Source: Enterococcus sp. RIT-PI-f (lineage in GTDB: Bacteria > Bacillota > Bacilli > Lactobacillales > Enterococcaceae). Taken from it: DNA of 64,000 bases. Location: contig NZ_LHOX01000009.1 in assembly GCF_001297065.1 (NCBI RefSeq), positions 32,096-96,095 on the forward strand, read 5' to 3'. A program made the position numbers and the translations under genes. The notes under the pieces are model-generated. The model did not search any database. It was not told where the DNA came from and worked only from the letters and a program-made list of their open reading frames with translations. Shown in pieces: positions 49,803 through 60,303 of the stretch (positions within the stretch are counted from its first letter, which is position 1; the number at the start of each line of letters is the position of its first letter).

Positions 49803-51419
49803 ATGAGTAATGCAAGTGAGATAACAGCAAAATTATGGGCAATGGCCAATAAATTACGTGGAACAATGGATGCGAGTGAATATAAAAATTATATTTTACC
49901 ATTTATGTTTTACCGCTACTTATCAGAAAATCAAGACGAGTATTTAGAAAAAAATGGGTTAGATGAGTACTACGAAGTCACCGAGTCTGAAGAAAAAGAA
50001 GATTACTTGGAAGAAATCAGTCGAGGAATTGGTTATGCGATTGATCCGGAATATACTTGGGAACAATTAGTATCAAAGATTGAAAACCACCAGATCAAAG
50101 CGAGTGACTTTCAGGATATGCTTGATTCATTCAATTTGAATGCGAAACGTAACCCGGTCGCCGAAGATGATTTTGCAAATGTTTTTTCGGACATTAATCT
50201 TGGCGATACTCGGTTGGGATCGAATACGAATGAGCGAGCAAAGGCCTTGAATGATGTTGTTTTGATGGTGAATGATTTTACCTTTAAAGATGATTCTGGT
50301 CACGATATTCTTGGTGATGTGTATGAATACTTAATTGGTCAATTTGCTGCCAATGCTGGAAAGAAAGGCGGAGAATTTTATACACCACATGAAGTAAGCC
50401 AAGTATTAGCAAAAATTGTAACTAAAGACGCCAAAGCGGATGACACACAATTTCGAGTGTATGACCCAGCAATGGGATCGGGCTCATTGCTATTGACAGT
50501 AAAAAATGAATTGCCCGATGGAGATAAATCAGGCAGTGTTGATTTCTATGGGCAAGAGTTGAATACGACAACCTATAACCTTGCCCGCATGAATCTGATG
50601 ATGCATGGTATTATTTATCGAAATATGAATTTGAAACGTGGTGATACCCTTGATGCAGACTGGCCGTTCGCAGAAAAAGATGGTATGCAAATCCCACTGA
50701 AATTTGATGCTGTAGTGGCTAATCCGCCATACTCTGCTAAGTGGGATATAAAAGATGTGGATCGAGAAAAAGACACACGGTTTAAAGGTTACGGCGTAGC
50801 ACCTGCTTCCAAAGCAGACTATGCGTTCATTCTACATGGTCTGTATCACCTAGATAAATCTGGGACGATGGCAATTGTATTGCCTCATGGCGTACTATTC
50901 CGAGGAGCTTCCGAAGGGAAAATTCGGAAAAATATTATCGATAATAACTTGCTAGACACTGTTATCGGATTGCCGGCAAATCTATTTTATGGGACAAGTA
51001 TTCCAACCGCTGTGTTGGTATTCAAAGGAAGAGAAGCTAGAAAAACGAAAGACATTCTATTTATCGATGCTTCAAGTGAATTTGTCAAAGGAAAAAACCA
51101 AAATAAACTATCACCAGAAAACATTAATAAAATGATTGAAACCTATGAAAAACGTGAAGATGTTGAAAAATATGCACATGTAGCAACCTTGGATGAAATT
51201 AAAGAAAATGATTATAACCTAAACATTCCAAGATATGTAGACACGTTTGAGGAAGAAGAAGTGATTCCATTACCACAACTTGCACAGGAATTAGCAGATG
51301 TGAAGCAAGAGATTGAAGAGTCAACAGATAAATTATTTGAAATGTTGGGTGAATTGCACGGGACAACAGATGAAGCGCAAGAAGAGTTGCGGAAGTTTAT
51401 GGACATATTGGAAAGATAG
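49803..51419 (+). CDS. hsdM: Type I restriction enzyme, modification subunit
   Basis: Adenine-N6 DNA methyltransferase that protects host DNA, 538 residues. The N-terminal HsdM domain starts SEITAKLWAMANKLRGTMDASEYKNYILPFMFYRYLSE; the catalytic domain has FYTPHEVSQVLAKI, SAM motif VYDPAMGSGSLLL near residue 222 and the catalytic NPPYSAKW near 304. A coiled tail (QELADVKQEIEESTDKLFEML) ends the protein. AAAGGAGAG precedes the ATG. It comes last of the R-M genes, after hsdS, unlike the common orders R-M-S or M-S-R, so the nuclease gene is promoter-proximal to the methylase. Confidence 0.96.
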   Translation: MSNASEITAKLWAMANKLRGTMDASEYKNYILPFMFYRYLSENQDEYLEKNGLDEYYEVTESEEKEDYLEEISRGIGYAIDPEYTWEQLVSKIENHQIKASDFQDMLDSFNLNAKRNPVAEDDFANVFSDINLGDTRLGSNTNERAKALNDVVLMVNDFTFKDDSGHDILGDVYEYLIGQFAANAGKKGGEFYTPHEVSQVLAKIVTKDAKADDTQFRVYDPAMGSGSLLLTVKNELPDGDKSGSVDFYGQELNTTTYNLARMNLMMHGIIYRNMNLKRGDTLDADWPFAEKDGMQIPLKFDAVVANPPYSAKWDIKDVDREKDTRFKGYGVAPASKADYAFILHGLYHLDKSGTMAIVLPHGVLFRGASEGKIRKNIIDNNLLDTVIGLPANLFYGTSIPTAVLVFKGREARKTKDILFIDASSEFVKGKNQNKLSPENINKMIETYEKREDVEKYAHVATLDEIKENDYNLNIPRYVDTFEEEEVIPLPQLAQELADVKQEIEESTDKLFEMLGELHGTTDEAQEELRKFMDILER

Positions 51420-51468
51420 TATAAGAATAAAGAGATAAAGGAGGTGTGTTTTTATTAAAAGCGGCAAA

Positions 51469-52590
51469 TTGACCAAATTAAAGTTGCAGTTAGAAGAAGA
51501 AGAGAGAGTTAATCAAGTCTCTGAAGAATTATCAGAAGAAATTAAAGATCTTTGTAAAAAAGCTAAAAAAAAGGAAATTTTTTCGATTACGGATCAAATT
51601 AAATATGCTAGATTTAAAGGAATAGAAATTTCTGAATCGGATGAAAGTATTGTTCAGGATATTTTATTGAATAGATCATATTATTTCAAGGTAACCGCAT
51701 ACCGTAAGAATTTTGAAAAAGATATAAATGGAAAGTATATAGATTTATCATTTGTAAAATTAGCTGATTTAGCAAAAATTGATATGTATTTAAGAATGAT
51801 TTTGAGTAGAATGATTTTTGAACTTGAACATTCTTTGAAAACTTTGATAATAAGTTCAATCACTAATTCGTTAACCGAAGATGGATATAAAATTGTTGAA
51901 GATTACGATATGTATATGCAAAATAAATTTATTGATAGTCAAAGAAAAAAAGGTAATACTAAAACAAATGAAGAGATCTTGTCTGAATATACACAAGCTT
52001 CTGAAAAGATTCTAGATAAGGTGAAAGGAAAGTTCGGATATGATTTTGATTTTTATAATCATCATCATGATAAGATTTCAATTTGGGCTTTATTAGAAGT
52101 TATGACCCTAGGAAATTTAGAGCGATTTATCACTTTCTATTTCGAAGAGGAACATTTTGGATATCTAGGATTAAAAACAGCTCAAAAATTATTAAAATAT
52201 GTTACGAATGTCAGAAATGCTTCTGCACATAGTAGACCTCTTATTTATAATATTGTTGAACCTTATCAATTTGGTAGAGCTGACAGCAACTTTAAGAAAA
52301 GAAGGCCTGTTATTCAATTAAAACAGTTTGCAACGAATGCGGGTCTTGATTCTGAACTAATCGCCAGAGCACTCACCAATATGAAAATGAATGATATTGT
52401 GGCTACTATATATCTTCACGAAAAATATGTTCAAACACAAAAGTTGAAAACAACAAACTTTGAAGCTCTATCTGATTTACTTGATCGCATAAAAGTTAAT
52501 AGTAAAATGTATGAAAAAAACCATGAACTTTTAGAAGCTTTCCGCTTTTTTGAAAAAATCATAATGGAGTATGGTAAATTAATTACTTGA
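51469..52590 (+). CDS. Abi-family (AbiD/AbiF-like) putative abortive infection protein
   Basis: A 373-residue protein of the Abi_2 type, associated with phage abortive infection. Typical segments are SITDQIKYARFKGIEISE, ILLNRSYYFKVTAYRKNFEK and the DLAKIDMYLRMILSRMIFELEHSLKTLII helix. The HEPN-like RNase motif R-x4-H is present in VRNASAHSRPL near residue 248. The start is uncertain: the first standard start in frame is TTG 51469, but the strong AAGGAGGTG ends 22 nt upstream, and an in-frame ATT at 51454 sits 7 nt after it. It lies 49 nt behind hsdM in the same orientation and probably shares the transcript. Confidence 0.8.
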   Translation: MTKLKLQLEEEERVNQVSEELSEEIKDLCKKAKKKEIFSITDQIKYARFKGIEISESDESIVQDILLNRSYYFKVTAYRKNFEKDINGKYIDLSFVKLADLAKIDMYLRMILSRMIFELEHSLKTLIISSITNSLTEDGYKIVEDYDMYMQNKFIDSQRKKGNTKTNEEILSEYTQASEKILDKVKGKFGYDFDFYNHHHDKISIWALLEVMTLGNLERFITFYFEEEHFGYLGLKTAQKLLKYVTNVRNASAHSRPLIYNIVEPYQFGRADSNFKKRRPVIQLKQFATNAGLDSELIARALTNMKMNDIVATIYLHEKYVQTQKLKTTNFEALSDLLDRIKVNSKMYEKNHELLEAFRFFEKIIMEYGKLIT

Positions 52591-52696
52591 CTATTGAGTA
52601 TCTTGGATGCTATTCTGTAATCAGATGAAATACCCCTTCCGAAAGGGTAGATAGTAACGGGTAAAAGCGAAGCTATTTTTAGGATTAATGATGTTG

Positions 52697-52728
52697 AAAA
52701 TAAGTATTGAGTAGTGTACTTATTTTTG
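52697..52728 (+). terminator. Probable terminator of the restriction/Abi operon
   Basis: AAATAAGTA (52698-52706) pairs with TACTTATTT (52717-52725) and T residues follow. It lies 107 nt after the Abi stop. Confidence 0.65.
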
Positions 52729-52901
52729 GCGTCATTTTTTATTTGGTTAAAAGTATTCTTCAATCAGCCAACTCGCCAAGGTGAGGTAATGATATGAGTT
52801 AATGACAGCATATCACTTTAATAAAACTTGATGAATAAGATAACGTTGATTTCATGCTGTGTATAGCTTTGTAGAACGTTATAAAATAGAAGTTTGTTTA
52901 A

Positions 52902-52956
52902 CCAAGTCTTAAAAAGGCCCGTAATGCTTCACAGTTTTCAAACCATTAATCTTTTT
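52902..52956 (+). pseudogene. Remnant of rpsI 3' end (right copy of the repeat)
   Basis: Reads P-S-L-K-K-A-R-N-A-S-Q-F-S-N-H-stop, against [19 protein letters not shown] in rpsI: 11 of 15 residues identical, 48 of 55 bases identical, stop codon at the same place. No further S9 sequence lies upstream, so only the tail was copied or left behind. Confidence 0.85.
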
Positions 52957-52969
52957 ATACAGTTTTCGA

Positions 52970-53000
52970 AAGGCATTCTCCGTGAGAGTGTCTTTTTTGA
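52970..53000 (+). terminator. Diverged copy of the rpsI terminator
   Basis: GGCATTCTC pairs with GAGAGTGTC (with G-U pairs), followed by TTTTTT, at the same distance behind the S9 remnant stop as in the real rpsI. Confidence 0.7.
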
Positions 53001-53314
53001 TGTGGGGTTTTTATATTGTTCATATAACTATTGCCACCAGTCATTTTCGATAAGCGATTCTTCCGACAGGCATCTTAATAATGTTTACGCTTCTATTGTC
53101 AATGACAGCTTAAAAATGCAGATTTAGAAGTGCGGGCATCATAACGGACTAAAAAAGTTCAGAAGAAAATCCGTATTTCTTTGCTGGATTGGTAAAACCA
53201 TAGAAATCAAGCGTCCTTCTGTGCACAATCAGTAAACAGAATGATAATCAGTTGATTTCAAAAAATAATAAAACACCCACAATTCAGTATTATAAGATAA
53301 CACCTAAAACCTCA

Positions 53315-53758
53315 TTATTTCTGATACAACTTCTCACCTATCAAACGATTCACAACTTCAAAAGCCACAGCTATATCTTTCTTCTCCTCACGCGAAAGTT
53401 CCCTACCTTCAAAAGTTAAACCCGGTTCACGCTCTAAATATTCAATAAAATAAGGTATCTGTTTAGAGATATCTTTCTGATTATTTCTTTGATAGTCCAA
53501 AAACTTTTCTTGTTCGTCAAGATCAACTTCTGTTTTGTTATCCAGAATCAGATCCGTAGATACTTTAAATATTTCAGCCAACTTCAAAATTTCTACATCT
53601 CTCAGCGGCCGTTCTCCTCTTTCAATTCTACCCAGAACATTTTTATTCAAGTTTAGCAAATCTGCTAAGTGTGTCTGAGAAAAATCCCTGCTCTCTCTGA
53701 GGTCGACCACGTTGTTACCGAAATTTGAGTATTTATAGGTATTTTTTTGTTTGGCCAT
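53315..53758 (-). CDS. XRE-family transcriptional regulator, 147 aa
   Basis: An N-terminal helix-turn-helix of the Cro/CI type (NVVDLRESRDFSQTHLADLLNLNKNVLGRIERGERPLRDVEILKLAEIFKVSTDLIL, about residues 12-68), then an acidic helical tail (YFIEYLEREPGLTFEGRELSREEKKDIAVAFEVVNRLIGEKLYQ) likely for dimerisation or partner binding. The start at 53758 follows GGAAGG by 10 nt; a TTG at 53776 overlaps that site. An inverted repeat (ATCTATTTT ... AAAATAGAT, 53778-53817) lies immediately upstream and may be its operator. Targets are unknown. Confidence 0.85.
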   Translation of the reverse strand: MAKQKNTYKYSNFGNNVVDLRESRDFSQTHLADLLNLNKNVLGRIERGERPLRDVEILKLAEIFKVSTDLILDNKTEVDLDEQEKFLDYQRNNQKDISKQIPYFIEYLEREPGLTFEGRELSREEKKDIAVAFEVVNRLIGEKLYQK

Positions 53759-53777
53759 AGGAAATATACCTTCCAAT

Positions 53778-53817
53778 ATCTATTTTATAAAATCGTATCA
53801 TAGAGCACAAAATAGAT
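53778..53817. promoter_or_regulatory. Inverted repeat upstream of the 147-aa XRE gene
   Basis: ATCTATTTT (53778-53786) and AAAATAGAT (53809-53817) are exact inverted copies 22 bp apart, directly before the RBS of the XRE gene. Confidence 0.5.
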
Positions 53818-53887
53818 TCAACTTAAAAATCCAGAAGAAGGATATAATATTGTGATTTATAGTCATAAAAAAGAAAAAACCAATAAA

Positions 53888-53909
53888 TTGTTGCTTATAA
53901 AAGCAACAA
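53888..53909. repeat. Inverted repeat next to the large palindrome
   Basis: TTGTTGCTT and AAGCAACAA, perfect 9-bp arms with a 4-bp spacer, 7 bp left of the 44-bp palindrome. Confidence 0.7.
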
Positions 53910-53916
53910 TATGTAT

Positions 53917-53960
53917 AATAAGCACCAATGATACTTATATAAGTATCATTGGTGCTTATT
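53917..53960. repeat. Perfect 44-bp palindrome with embedded operator-like core
   Basis: Arms 53917-53938 and 53939-53960 are exact inverted copies with no spacer. The central 20 bp (53929-53948) match the element 54309-54328 upstream of the 73-aa XRE gene at 18 of 20 positions. It could also act as a weak terminator. Confidence 0.95.
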
Positions 53961-54068
53961 TATTAAAAAATGATTCATATCACGTTTTTCTAAAATATCT
54001 TCACTTAAAATAATTCTCTCTCTTTTTCAGTGAATTTAGTTGATACAACTAATAAGCATACAAGTTGC

Positions 54069-54290
54069 CTATTTATCTTTAATTGTCAAAATTTCACGAA
54101 TATCGTCTATATCCAAAGCCTCAGCTATCCGTTCGATATATTCAATATTGATGCGCTGACGTTTTCCACTAGATAATTCACTCAAACGGGCAATATCTAT
54201 GTCGGATCGGCGGGAAAGTTCACGCAAAGAAATATTATGTTTCTTCACGAGCTCTTGAATATGAATGACTAACATTTTTTCTTTATACAT
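54069..54290 (-). CDS. XRE-family regulator, 73 aa
   Basis: Essentially a bare helix-turn-helix domain: IQELVKKHNISLRELSRRSDIDIARLSELSSGKRQRINIEYIERIAEALDI, followed by a short tail (DDIREILTIKDK). ATG 54290 is preferred because AGAGGTG lies 6 nt upstream; a GTG at 54299 is part of that site. Matching 20-bp palindromes flank the gene, one before it (54309-54328) and one behind it (53929-53948), which suggests autoregulation by binding both. Confidence 0.82.
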   Translation of the reverse strand: MYKEKMLVIHIQELVKKHNISLRELSRRSDIDIARLSELSSGKRQRINIEYIERIAEALDIDDIREILTIKDK

Positions 54291-54308
54291 AGATAACACC
54301 TCTTTTAT

Positions 54309-54328
54309 TGATGCTTACATAAGTATCA
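54309..54328. promoter_or_regulatory. Operator-like palindrome upstream of the 73-aa XRE gene
   Basis: Arms TGATGCTTA and TAAGTATCA around CA, one mismatch to perfect symmetry. 18 of 20 bases equal the core of the 44-bp palindrome at 53929-53948. It lies 18 bp upstream of the start codon. Confidence 0.7.
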
Positions 54329-54523
54329 TAAAGTAAAAGAATCTAAATTGTGCTACTTAATTAGCAAACAGTAAGGGCGACTTTTCTATTATGCACTTTG
54401 AAAGTAAAAATTATTCCCATTATCATGATTTGTCCGTATGATTCTCTTACAGAATGCAAGAGTTGGAACATATAAATCATTTTTCTTCATTTCAGCGTAT
54501 GCTATTTTAGTATATTGACTTTT

Positions 54524-54538
54524 ATGCGCTTTGCGCAT
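54524..54538. promoter_or_regulatory. ATGCG-N5-CGCAT palindrome behind the 72-aa XRE gene
   Basis: ATGCG-CTTTG-CGCAT, 9 bp after the stop of the XRE gene (minus strand). Same arms and spacer length as 54818-54832. Confidence 0.65.
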
Positions 54539-54547
54539 ATCATATTA

Positions 54548-54766
54548 CTAATTACGAGGATAAGGTTTTTGCTGGTCAGTTAAATTAAGCAAGTAGTCAA
54601 CACTAGTAGAATAAAAATCTGCCAGTTTGATCAAAGATTGAAGGGGGATTTCTAACTTTCCTGATTCATAACGAGAATAAGTTGCTTGGTTGACACTCAA
54701 AATAGTAGCAAGTTGACCTTGATTCAAGTCTTTATCTTCGCGCAAGTCACGGATCCTATGGTACAT
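54548..54766 (-). CDS. XRE-family regulator, 72 aa
   Basis: A compact Cro/CI-type helix-turn-helix protein: IRDLREDKDLNQGQLATILSVNQATYSRYESGKLEIPLQSLIKLADFYSTSVDYLLNLTDQ. GAGGTGA precedes the ATG at 54766. The gene is bracketed by two ATGCG-N5-CGCAT elements (54524-54538 and 54818-54832). Proteins of this form are common in phages, plasmids and islands as well as chromosomes. No target gene is evident apart from itself and lacZ, which diverges from it. Confidence 0.87.
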   Translation of the reverse strand: MYHRIRDLREDKDLNQGQLATILSVNQATYSRYESGKLEIPLQSLIKLADFYSTSVDYLLNLTDQQKPYPRN

Positions 54767-54817
54767 AAAATCACCTCAACTTTATTTTATGTGAGGAATT
54801 TTGTGTTGCAGTATATT

Positions 54818-54832
54818 ATGCGATAAACGCAT
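54818..54832. promoter_or_regulatory. ATGCG-N5-CGCAT palindrome before the 72-aa XRE gene
   Basis: ATGCG-ATAAA-CGCAT; the symmetry extends three bases further on each side (ATTATGCG and CGCATAAT, 54815-54835). It lies about 50 bp upstream of the XRE start, where a promoter would be. Confidence 0.65.
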
Positions 54833-54863
54833 AATATTTTTGATTAGAAGGTATCAGAATTTA

Positions 54864-54901
54864 GTTGAGAGAAGAATAGCAACTACTCTCAACGATTTTT
54901 A
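54864..54901 (+). terminator. Terminator-like hairpin upstream of lacZ
   Basis: GTTGAGAG (54864-54871) and CTCTCAAC (54886-54893) form an 8-bp stem, followed by GATTTTT. No plus-strand gene precedes it, so it is either a leader attenuator of lacZ or a relic. Confidence 0.55.
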
Positions 54902-54999
54902 TTCATTTATTTAGAAAATGAAAGGAGAAGATACTTAGAAAGTAGGATCAGATATTATTATTATATTTGTCTGTCATTTCTAAGAAGATGTTTAGATAA

Positions 55000-58083
<3,084 letters not shown>

Positions 58084-58102
58084 GTCAGGAGGAAAATAGA
58101 CA

Positions 58103-59398
58103 ATGAAAAAAGTATCTTTGTTTTTGGTCATTTTTGTATTAGGAGTATTGGCTGGATGTGACAGTGAAAGTAGTACGTCTGGCAGCGATGCGAAGGAAAC
58201 GAACGAGGGGCAGGAAATCACCATTTGGGCGTGGGATCCTAAGTTTAATATTGCAGCTTTTGATTTGGCTGAGTCATATTACCAAGAAGATCATCCCGAT
58301 TTTAGCATCAATGTCACAGAAATATCACAACAGGATAGCGTGCAAAAAATGAATACGATTTTTAGTTCTGGTGGGACACAAGGGCTGCCGAATATTGTAT
58401 TGATCGAAGATTTTCGTATTCGGAATTTTTTAGAAGTATTTCCTGAATACTTTGTTCCATTAACGGATTATATCAATGTAGAGGACTTCATGGATTATAA
58501 AATTGAAGTTTCTTCTGTGGATGGTGAGCAATATGGGATGCCTTTTGATTCAGGGGTAGCCGGTGTCTATTTGAGAAAGTCGATCATTGAAGAATCTGGA
58601 TTGGCGATAGCCGATTTTCATGACATCAGCTGGCAAACCTTCAATACATTAGGTATGCAAGTAAAAGAGGCAACAGGAAAGCCATTATTTTCAATTGATA
58701 TGAATGATTTGGCACATTTGAGAATGATGATGCATTCGAGCGGGTATTGGTACACAACGGAGGATGGCGAAACACCATTTATTGATGGCAATCCGTCTTT
58801 GAAACAAGGATTTGAAGATTTGAAAATGATGCTTGAGTCAGGGGTGATCACGACACATAACGGATGGGATCAATTGTTGGCTGGTTTTAATAGCGGTGAT
58901 GTCGCGGGTGTTTTACAAGGAAATTGGATCACGCCTTCTGTTAAATCAGAAGATAGCCATAGTGGTGACTGGGTAGTGGTGCCCGTACCGAAACAAGAGA
59001 ATATCGACAGATCAGTTCATGCAACGAACTTAGGCGGTTCCTCTATCTATGTATTGGATATTGACGGGAAAGAAGAGGCGCTACACTATATTTCAGAAGT
59101 ATTCGGCAAGAACATCGCTTTCTATGAAGAACTTGTTCAAACAGTAGGCGCGATCGGCTCATATATTCCGGCAGCAGAAGGAGAAGCCTACAAAGTAACG
59201 GATCCATTTTTTGACAACCAACCGATCTATCAAGATTTTGTGACTTGGGCGACAGAAATTCCATCTGTTAATTTCGGCAAAAACACATATGCACTAGAAG
59301 ATATTATGAATCCTGTTTTTCTAGACTATGTCAATGGTGCTGATTTGGCAGAGGGACTAAAGAATGCGCAAGCAATTGCTGAAAATCAATTAAACTAA
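58103..59398 (+). CDS. Sugar ABC transporter substrate-binding lipoprotein
   Basis: Extracellular solute-binding protein of family 1, 431 residues. The signal peptide ends in a lipobox (VLAGC, Cys19), after which comes a Ser/Asp linker and the binding fold: EITIWAWDPKFNIAAFDLAESYYQ, the conserved GMPFDSGVAGVYLRKSII, and GVLQGNWITPSV. Located between lacZ and two permease genes, so it likely captures a galactoside. AGGAGG precedes the ATG. Confidence 0.92.
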   Translation: MKKVSLFLVIFVLGVLAGCDSESSTSGSDAKETNEGQEITIWAWDPKFNIAAFDLAESYYQEDHPDFSINVTEISQQDSVQKMNTIFSSGGTQGLPNIVLIEDFRIRNFLEVFPEYFVPLTDYINVEDFMDYKIEVSSVDGEQYGMPFDSGVAGVYLRKSIIEESGLAIADFHDISWQTFNTLGMQVKEATGKPLFSIDMNDLAHLRMMMHSSGYWYTTEDGETPFIDGNPSLKQGFEDLKMMLESGVITTHNGWDQLLAGFNSGDVAGVLQGNWITPSVKSEDSHSGDWVVVPVPKQENIDRSVHATNLGGSSIYVLDIDGKEEALHYISEVFGKNIAFYEELVQTVGAIGSYIPAAEGEAYKVTDPFFDNQPIYQDFVTWATEIPSVNFGKNTYALEDIMNPVFLDYVNGADLAEGLKNAQAIAENQLN

Positions 59399-59421
59399 CA
59401 CTTGCTGAGGAGAATGTACTT

Positions 59422-60303
59422 ATGCGTAATCGATTATTGTTGAAGAAAGGGGCGCTGACGGGTTGGTGTTTTATTGCCATCCCGACGCTCTTGATTTTCT
59501 TTTTCTCATTCTATCCGATGGTTCAGGCTTTCATGATGTCATTGCAATCAGGCACAGGTATCGGGCTGAGTTTTAGTGGGTTAGCCAACTATCGGCGACT
59601 ATTTTCTGACCAAACATTTCTAGCAGCCACAAAAAACACGCTTACCTTTCTCTGTTTTCAAGTGCCAATTATGGTTATACTGGCGATGTTTTTTTCCGTA
59701 CTATTGAATAATCGAGCCCTCAAACTCAAAGGCGTTTTTCGGACAATTATTTTTTTGCCAGCTGTCACTTCATTGGTGGCTTATTCAATGGTATTTAAGT
59801 CCCTTTTTGCAAATAATGGGGTCATCAATGGGATTTTGCTGAGGCTATCTCTTGTATCCGAGCCGATTGCTTTTTTCTCAAGCCCATTTTGGGCGAAGGT
59901 GATTATTGTCTTGGCGATTACTTGGCGTTGGACGGGGTATAATATGATTTTCTTTCTATCCGCTTTGCAGAATGTTGATCCGTCGATTTACGAAGCGGCC
60001 AGAATTGACGGGGCTTCGCCGATCAAACAATTTTTCAATATTACGATACCAATGCTGAAGCCAGTTATCTTGTTTTCAGCGGTTACTTCCACGATTGGGA
60101 CATTGCAACTATTTGATGAACCGATGAATTTAACCCAAGGCGGACCAGGGAATGCGACATTTACGATTTCGCAATACATCTATAACCTGTCTTTTCGCTA
60201 TACACCAGACTTTGGCTATGCTTCTGCAGTGTCTTATGCCATTGTGGTCATGGTCATCTTCTTTTCATTCATTCAGTTCAAGGTAGGAGGAGATGATACA
60301 TGA
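59422..60303 (+). CDS. Sugar ABC transporter permease, MalF type
   Basis: 293 residues with six transmembrane segments and the cytoplasmic EAA loop YEAARIDGASPIKQFFNITIPMLKP near residue 195, which contacts the ATPase. It forms the transmembrane heterodimer with the next gene, which it overlaps by 4 nt (ATGA). No ATPase gene is present in the operon, as is common where a shared MsmK/MalK-type ATPase serves several CUT1 importers. Confidence 0.93.
   Translation: MRNRLLLKKGALTGWCFIAIPTLLIFFFSFYPMVQAFMMSLQSGTGIGLSFSGLANYRRLFSDQTFLAATKNTLTFLCFQVPIMVILAMFFSVLLNNRALKLKGVFRTIIFLPAVTSLVAYSMVFKSLFANNGVINGILLRLSLVSEPIAFFSSPFWAKVIIVLAITWRWTGYNMIFFLSALQNVDPSIYEAARIDGASPIKQFFNITIPMLKPVILFSAVTSTIGTLQLFDEPMNLTQGGPGNATFTISQYIYNLSFRYTPDFGYASAVSYAIVVMVIFFSFIQFKVGGDDT

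Larger units (their letters stand above)
52591..53314. other. Intergenic region at the right edge of the restriction island
   Basis: 724 bp. It contains a hairpin with T-run (52697-52727), the diverged copy of the rpsI 3' end (52899-52956) with its diverged terminator (52970-53000), and otherwise only short frames. The 77-codon frame at 52894-53127 runs through the rpsI remnant in another phase and is not a gene. Confidence 0.7.
53759..54068. other. Palindrome-rich intergenic region between two XRE genes
   Basis: 310 bp, with four inverted repeats: 53778-53817 (ATCTATTTT arms), 53888-53909 (TTGTTGCTT/AAGCAACAA), the 44-bp perfect palindrome 53917-53960, and 54039-54051 (AGTTG-ATA-CAACT). No coding frame of note. 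Confidence 0.75.

Noticed and set aside
52894..53127. 77-codon plus-strand frame behind the Abi gene
   Set aside because: It reads the rpsI remnant and its terminator in a different phase.
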